The position numbers and the translations under genes are program-made. From Halieaceae bacterium (GTDB lineage Bacteria; Pseudomonadota; Gammaproteobacteria; Pseudomonadales; Halieaceae), in NCBI GenBank assembly GCA_018666295.1, contig JABIZW010000033.1:1-10449 (forward strand): a stretch of 10,449 bases of DNA, read 5' to 3'. Positions 7,278 to 10,449 of this stretch are shown piece by piece. The notes under the pieces are model-generated. The model worked only from the letters and a program-made list of their open reading frames with translations, had not been told where the DNA came from and made no database searches. Position 1 is the stretch's first letter. Each line of letters opens with the position of its first letter.

Positions 7278-7294
7278 GCATCGGTGATGCACCG
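7278..7294 (+). repeat. Overlapping, mutually exclusive small hairpins downstream of the CoA-transferase
   Basis: GCATC-GGT-GATGC (7278-7290) and CGGTG-ATG-CACCG (7282-7294) are both perfect 5-bp stems with 3-base loops and share bases, so only one can form at a time. They lie about 40-57 bases after the CoA-transferase stop. No T-run follows, so alone they are not a factor-independent terminator; they may protect the mRNA 3' end or be chance. Confidence 0.3.
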
Positions 7295-7328
7295 TTCTGA
7301 CCGAATTGCCACGATACCAGCATATTTA

Positions 7329-7357
7329 TTGGAACAGGTTATTTGTTAAGATATACC
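7329..7357 (+). promoter_or_regulatory. Weak candidate promoter for the secreted IPT-LamG gene
   Basis: TTGGAA (7329-7334) and TATACC (7352-7357) are spaced by 17 bases, each with four matches to consensus. Initiation about 7 bases later would put the transcript start almost at the first base of the hairpin at 7363, giving an mRNA with a hairpin at its extreme 5' end. Support is weak and rests on position as much as on sequence. Confidence 0.25.
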
Positions 7358-7362
7358 ACTCT

Positions 7363-7384
7363 GAGACGGTTCGCCGTCTCTTTT
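7363..7384 (+). terminator. Terminator-like hairpin just upstream of the secreted protein gene
   Basis: GAGACGG (7363-7369), loop TTCG (7370-7373) and CCGTCTC (7374-7380) form a perfect 7-bp GC-rich stem, followed by TTTT (7381-7384). This fits a factor-independent terminator with a short T-run and would end transcripts from the CoA-transferase gene, whose stop is 126 bases upstream. It ends only 15 bases before the ATG at 7400, leaving no room for a promoter after it. Transcripts of the next gene must therefore pass through it or begin at about its first base. Confidence 0.6.
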
Positions 7385-7399
7385 GCATTCTGTATTCGG

Positions 7400-8569
7400 A
7401 TGAGCTCTGTGCATAGAATCTACATTGTCATTTTGCTGTCGCTCTCGGGCCTATTGGTGCCTGCGTGTTCGTGGGCATCACACGGCGCCTCGCTCGTGAC
7501 ACAAGTTCGTATGGATGGGTCTCGCCTGTCTGTTTACGGGCAGCAACTTTTTCGCGATGTTGACCACCGGGTCTATTTTGGTGCGAAAGATGCGGAGAAC
7601 CTCCTTGAGCCCAGGGTGCTTAAGGTGGACGCTCGCCGGATTGAGGTCCTGCTTCCCTTCCAGCCGATTTCAGGCGATTACTGGCTAAAAATTGGACCGT
7701 CGGTGGATGCTCCTGCTTTGACCGCTTTGCTTCGTGTTGAGAACGATACTATAAGCATTGCGTCCGAAGACTATGATCCGCAGTTTGACCGCTTGGTCCA
7801 GCATTCGTCGGCCCAAAAAAACCATGAGGTCGTGCTTGCAAGCGGAGCCGATGGGTCCTGCTTGGGTGACGAACCTGATTGCGTCGAGGCTCGAACGGTT
7901 GCCGTTGGACCGGCTTTTTGTGGCGCGGCGGCCGACTTCGATCCGTTTGAAGGATCACAGGCGATGACGGTTAAAGGGACAGAAGAGCTTCATCTTGATG
8001 AGTTTTACACGATCGAAGCTCGAGTGTTTATTCGCGAATACGTACGCTCCGGCATTATCATTGATAAATACTCGGGTAGCGGTCGTGGACGCGAATATAG
8101 ACTTTCCGTAAATAAAGAAGGCCTCTTGCGAAGCTGGTTTTCCATTGATGGAACGCTCAATAATAGCCGCACGGTACTCTCTACTGCTCCCGTCCCAAAA
8201 AATAAGTGGGTGCATGTGGCAAGCACGTTCGATGGTCGTTACGTCAGATTGTTCATTGACGGCGTGCAAGTGTCTGAGAAGCGAATTGCTGGCCGTCCGG
8301 CGCAGTTGGGCTATCAGAATATCGCGATTGGTGGAAATAATTGCTGTCGAGGCTATTACGAGGTACTCAATGGTTTGATCGATGAGGTCAGGATCAGCAC
8401 CGTGGCGCGCTATCGAGAGTCATTTGAAGTGCCCCGGTCCGAGTTCGAGCCAGATGCGAATACGCAGCTTCTTATGCACTTTACTGACGGTGGTGAAAAT
8501 GCAGGGATCATCGGTGGCGCCATCGAGTTGACTGAACTTGACCGAATCACAGCGTGTGGCGAGCGTTAG
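7400..8569 (+). CDS. Secreted IPT/TIG-like plus LamG (concanavalin A-like) domain protein
   Basis: The protein is probably exported to the periplasm or outside; function unknown. From ATG 7400 it has 389 residues: a signal peptide (MSSVHR, then a hydrophobic stretch to about 21, probable signal peptidase I site after SWA at 26), an IPT/TIG-like beta domain (about 31-112, VTQVRMDGSRLSVYGQQL to SGDYWLKIG), a linker, and a LamG-type domain (about 195-345). LamG hallmarks are YTIEARVFI, NKWVHVASTFDGRYVRLFIDGVQV, IAIGG and GLIDEVRISTVARY. Six cysteines in the mature part (154, 161, 174, 315, 316, 386) could form three disulfides. Cys23 (LVPAC) resembles a lipobox, but Pro at -2 argues against a lipoprotein. 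The frame extends up to a TTG at 7343, but the signal peptide favours 7400, despite the lack of a clear ribosome binding site. Such domain pairs usually bind glycans or proteins. Confidence 0.82.
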   Translation: MSSVHRIYIVILLSLSGLLVPACSWASHGASLVTQVRMDGSRLSVYGQQLFRDVDHRVYFGAKDAENLLEPRVLKVDARRIEVLLPFQPISGDYWLKIGPSVDAPALTALLRVENDTISIASEDYDPQFDRLVQHSSAQKNHEVVLASGADGSCLGDEPDCVEARTVAVGPAFCGAAADFDPFEGSQAMTVKGTEELHLDEFYTIEARVFIREYVRSGIIIDKYSGSGRGREYRLSVNKEGLLRSWFSIDGTLNNSRTVLSTAPVPKNKWVHVASTFDGRYVRLFIDGVQVSEKRIAGRPAQLGYQNIAIGGNNCCRGYYEVLNGLIDEVRISTVARYRESFEVPRSEFEPDANTQLLMHFTDGGENAGIIGGAIELTELDRITACGER

Positions 8570-8623
8570 GACACGGCATAAACTGCGGTAGAAATTTTAA
8601 GAATAAAAAACACCGGAGGCAAC

Positions 8624-10276
8624 ATGATGGAGCACGATACGCTGTTGGCGTACCTCGACCAGTGGGCATCCGAGAAGCCCGACACTGTGTGGCTCAAAGA
8701 TCTAAGGGATGATGGTAGCGATGACTACAGCTGGGCAGAGTCTCGCCGCCAAGTGCGCTGCGTGGCTGCCGCGCTCGAGGCACGGTTTGATAAAGACACC
8801 AAAATCTTATTGCTGTCGCGAAATCGAGCGCACTGGTTTTTTGCAGATCTTGCGATTATGGCCTCAGGCAACGTCAGTGTCGGTTTGTTTACAACGCTTA
8901 ATGCTGATGTTGCGCACTATATTGCCCAGTTTACTCAAGCAAGCGCCATTTTTGTCGGCGAAGCGGACAATTGGGAAAGTGTCAAAGCAGTCTTATCGGA
9001 TGACACCTGCGTTATTAGCCTGCCGGGGGTAGAAATTCCCGAGGCGAGCCTCACTTGGGATCAGTTGTTGTCAGAGGGCGCAGCATGCACTCCAAGCCAT
9101 GTTCCTCGTCACGACGACACCATTGCACTGATTTTCACGTCGGGTACGACCGGTCGCCCAAAAGGTGTTATTCAAACGAATGACAGTAACGTGATCCCCA
9201 TAAGACGCGGCAGCGAGTTCTTAGAAATTGAGGCAGAACCCATTTATTTCTCATACTTGCCGCTGTCTCACTTAGCGGAGCGTCAGGTGATTGAATTTAC
9301 ATCGCTTTGTCGCGGTGCGCCGGTCAGTTTTAACGAAGGACTTGAGTTTCTTGGGCGAGACATGCAGCGAACCCGCCCCACATTTTTCTTCGGTGCGCCG
9401 CGCGTGTGGGAGCAGTTTCAACAGGCAGTGCTTGCGCAGTTTGGTGGCGCCGACGCATTTGATCGCGCGCTACTGGCGGACCCACAAGTCGTTTCATCAA
9501 ATGTGAAAGCGGCCTTGGGTCTTGATCGCTGCGAGTTTCATCTTACGGGTTCAGCGCCCTTACCCATACCACTCATGGCGTGGTGGGACAGTATTGGAAT
9601 CGCGCTGATGGAGGGCTTTGGTCAAACTGAGGCCATGAGCTTGATCATCAGTCGAGAGGGCCAAAGGCGGCTGGGTGCACTAGGGAAGCCCTTGCCCGGA
9701 GTGGATATTAAAATCACTGAGGCAGGTGAGTTGGCTATTCGTGCAGACGGCTGTACGCCGGGGTATTACAAGCAGCCCGATAAGACGGCAGAGCTTATTC
9801 AGGACGGCTGGCTACACACAGGTGATCGTTTTCGCCAAGATCAAGACGGGTTTCTTTATATTACGGGTCGCATTAAAGATTACTTTAAGACCATTCACGG
9901 GAAATTTGTGGCACCCACGCCCATCGAGGCGCTGTTTGCGGAAAATTCGTGTGTGGAACAACAGTGTTTAGTGGGTATGGGTATGGCTAAAACCGTCATG
10001 ATTGCGGTGGTCTCTGAGTCGATGCGTGCAACACCGCCTGAGGCCATAGAAGTCTCCGTGACATCGACGATTAGATCCATGAATGCGTCGCTTGAAAAGC
10101 ACGCGCGCGTTGCGGGAGTCATATTAACTTATACCCCGTGGACCATTGAGAGCGGTGTTTTAACGCCGACTTTAAAAATAAAGCGCGATCAAATCGCGGA
10201 TCGTTTTGGTGATGCGGCGGCGGCAATGGCCACCGAGTCTGCGGAGAAAAAACAGATCTTAGTGCGGTGGCGCTGA
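8624..10276 (+). CDS. AMP-forming acyl-CoA synthetase (long-chain fatty acid-CoA ligase-like)
   Basis: Activates a carboxylic acid with ATP to an acyl-adenylate and then forms the CoA thioester. Adenylate-forming motifs are complete: phosphate loop FTSGTTGRPKGV (171-182), YLPLSHLAER (211-220), GFGQTE (331-336), GWLHTGD (395-401), GRIKD (415-419) and TPTLKIKR (514-521), which holds the probable catalytic lysine. The SHLAER segment and overall layout resemble long-chain acyl-CoA synthetases, but the 550-residue length is on the short side and the substrate is not certain. The hinge/CoA-binding stretch reads FKTIHGKFVAPTPIE (421-435) rather than the common form with TSGGK. Two ATGs are adjacent: GGAGG at 8615-8619 lies 4 bases before 8624 and 7 before 8627, so 8627 is a good alternative start. 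It follows the secreted protein gene by 54 bases and probably supplies or shares acyl-CoA substrates with the CoA-transferase. Confidence 0.93.
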   Translation: MMEHDTLLAYLDQWASEKPDTVWLKDLRDDGSDDYSWAESRRQVRCVAAALEARFDKDTKILLLSRNRAHWFFADLAIMASGNVSVGLFTTLNADVAHYIAQFTQASAIFVGEADNWESVKAVLSDDTCVISLPGVEIPEASLTWDQLLSEGAACTPSHVPRHDDTIALIFTSGTTGRPKGVIQTNDSNVIPIRRGSEFLEIEAEPIYFSYLPLSHLAERQVIEFTSLCRGAPVSFNEGLEFLGRDMQRTRPTFFFGAPRVWEQFQQAVLAQFGGADAFDRALLADPQVVSSNVKAALGLDRCEFHLTGSAPLPIPLMAWWDSIGIALMEGFGQTEAMSLIISREGQRRLGALGKPLPGVDIKITEAGELAIRADGCTPGYYKQPDKTAELIQDGWLHTGDRFRQDQDGFLYITGRIKDYFKTIHGKFVAPTPIEALFAENSCVEQQCLVGMGMAKTVMIAVVSESMRATPPEAIEVSVTSTIRSMNASLEKHARVAGVILTYTPWTIESGVLTPTLKIKRDQIADRFGDAAAAMATESAEKKQILVRWR

Positions 10277-10449
10277 ACACGCACAAGCCCACTTTTTGGG
10301 TCGAAAGCGCCGTCTGTATTAGCTCATTTGAGTAACTCAACGGGGTTAGTTTTCTAAAGATCATGCAGCGGAGATGGTATTCTTGACGCTCGGTTTTTTA
10401 TCGCTTCGGTTTTCTCAGTGACGCTTCAGCCCGTATTGTTTCTTTTTTC
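10277..10449. other. Downstream region without a convincing gene
   Basis: No gene can be supported in the last 173 bases. There is a weak stem CCCA-CTTTT-TGGG just after the synthetase stop without a following T-run, a dyad TTGAGTAACTCAA (10328-10340), an extended -10-like TGGTATTCT (10375-10383) and T-rich stretches. A frame open from 10358 to the window end has a GTG at 10418 and hydrophobic codons (VTLQPVLFLFF). It could be the start of a membrane or secreted protein, but it has no ribosome binding site and too little sequence. Confidence 0.35.
10328..10340. repeat. Short dyad TTGAG-TAA-CTCAA
   Basis: A perfect 5-bp inverted repeat with a 3-base centre, about 50 bases after the synthetase gene and upstream of whatever begins beyond the window. 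It could be an operator half-site pair for a downstream gene or a weak hairpin; its short length makes chance occurrence possible. Confidence 0.25.

Noticed and set aside
7343..7399. TTG start at 7343 for the secreted protein
   Set aside because: It would put 19 residues before an otherwise normal signal peptide and run the coding region through a perfect terminator-like hairpin; ATG 7400 is more plausible.
7420..7475. Lipoprotein signal (LVPAC) in the secreted protein
   Set aside because: Proline at position -2 is unusual for a lipobox, and a good signal peptidase I site (SWA) follows at once.
10391..10414. Near-repeat CTCGGTTTT / TTCGGTTTT at the window end
   Set aside because: Only two short imperfect copies in a T-rich stretch; not enough to call a repeat element or terminator.

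Overview
The window reads as chromosomal DNA of a Gram-negative, probably marine, gammaproteobacterium. The main clue is the gene order hflK-hflC-hisZ-purA, known from Pseudomonas and related gammaproteobacteria, where it usually follows hfq-hflX. Base composition is moderate, with no strong bias. I cannot name the genus; an OM60/NOR5-like (Halieaceae) relative is only a guess. I see no tRNA, rRNA, CRISPR array, transposase or integrase, so the window looks like ordinary core DNA followed by a small metabolic/accessory block.

Positions 1-5274 form one tightly packed plus-strand series: hflK (5' end cut off by the window), hflC, hisZ, purA and a two-TM DUF218 (YdcF/ElyC/SanA-like) envelope gene. 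hisZ/purA share a TAATG junction and purA/DUF218 a GTGATG junction, so translational coupling is likely. The 95-base hflC-hisZ spacer is the only real gap, and the small DUF2065 (YjeT-like) gene often found there is missing.

Positions 5260-5760 hold a convergent minus-strand gene for a short AraC-type regulator, whose 3' end overlaps the DUF218 gene by 15 bases. It lacks the large N-terminal effector domain usual for its family. A 298-base divergent intergenic region separates it from a family III (CaiB/BaiF) CoA-transferase gene. That region carries a good sigma70-type promoter for the regulator and two tandem CTCGG-N3/4-GAG dyads that could be an operator.

Positions 6059-10276 are three plus-strand genes: the CaiB-type CoA-transferase, a secreted protein with an IPT/TIG-like domain followed by a LamG (concanavalin A-like) domain, and an AMP-forming acyl-CoA synthetase. 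The transferase and synthetase fit an acyl-CoA activation module; the secreted protein between them has no obvious metabolic role. A perfect 7-bp hairpin with a TTCG loop and a T4 tail lies just before the secreted gene's start, either as a terminator of the upstream gene or as a leader element. The last 173 bases contain no convincing gene.

I found no convincing new multi-gene system. The items most worth checking are the 5932-5956 dyads with the compact regulator, the hairpin leader of the IPT-LamG gene, and that protein itself.
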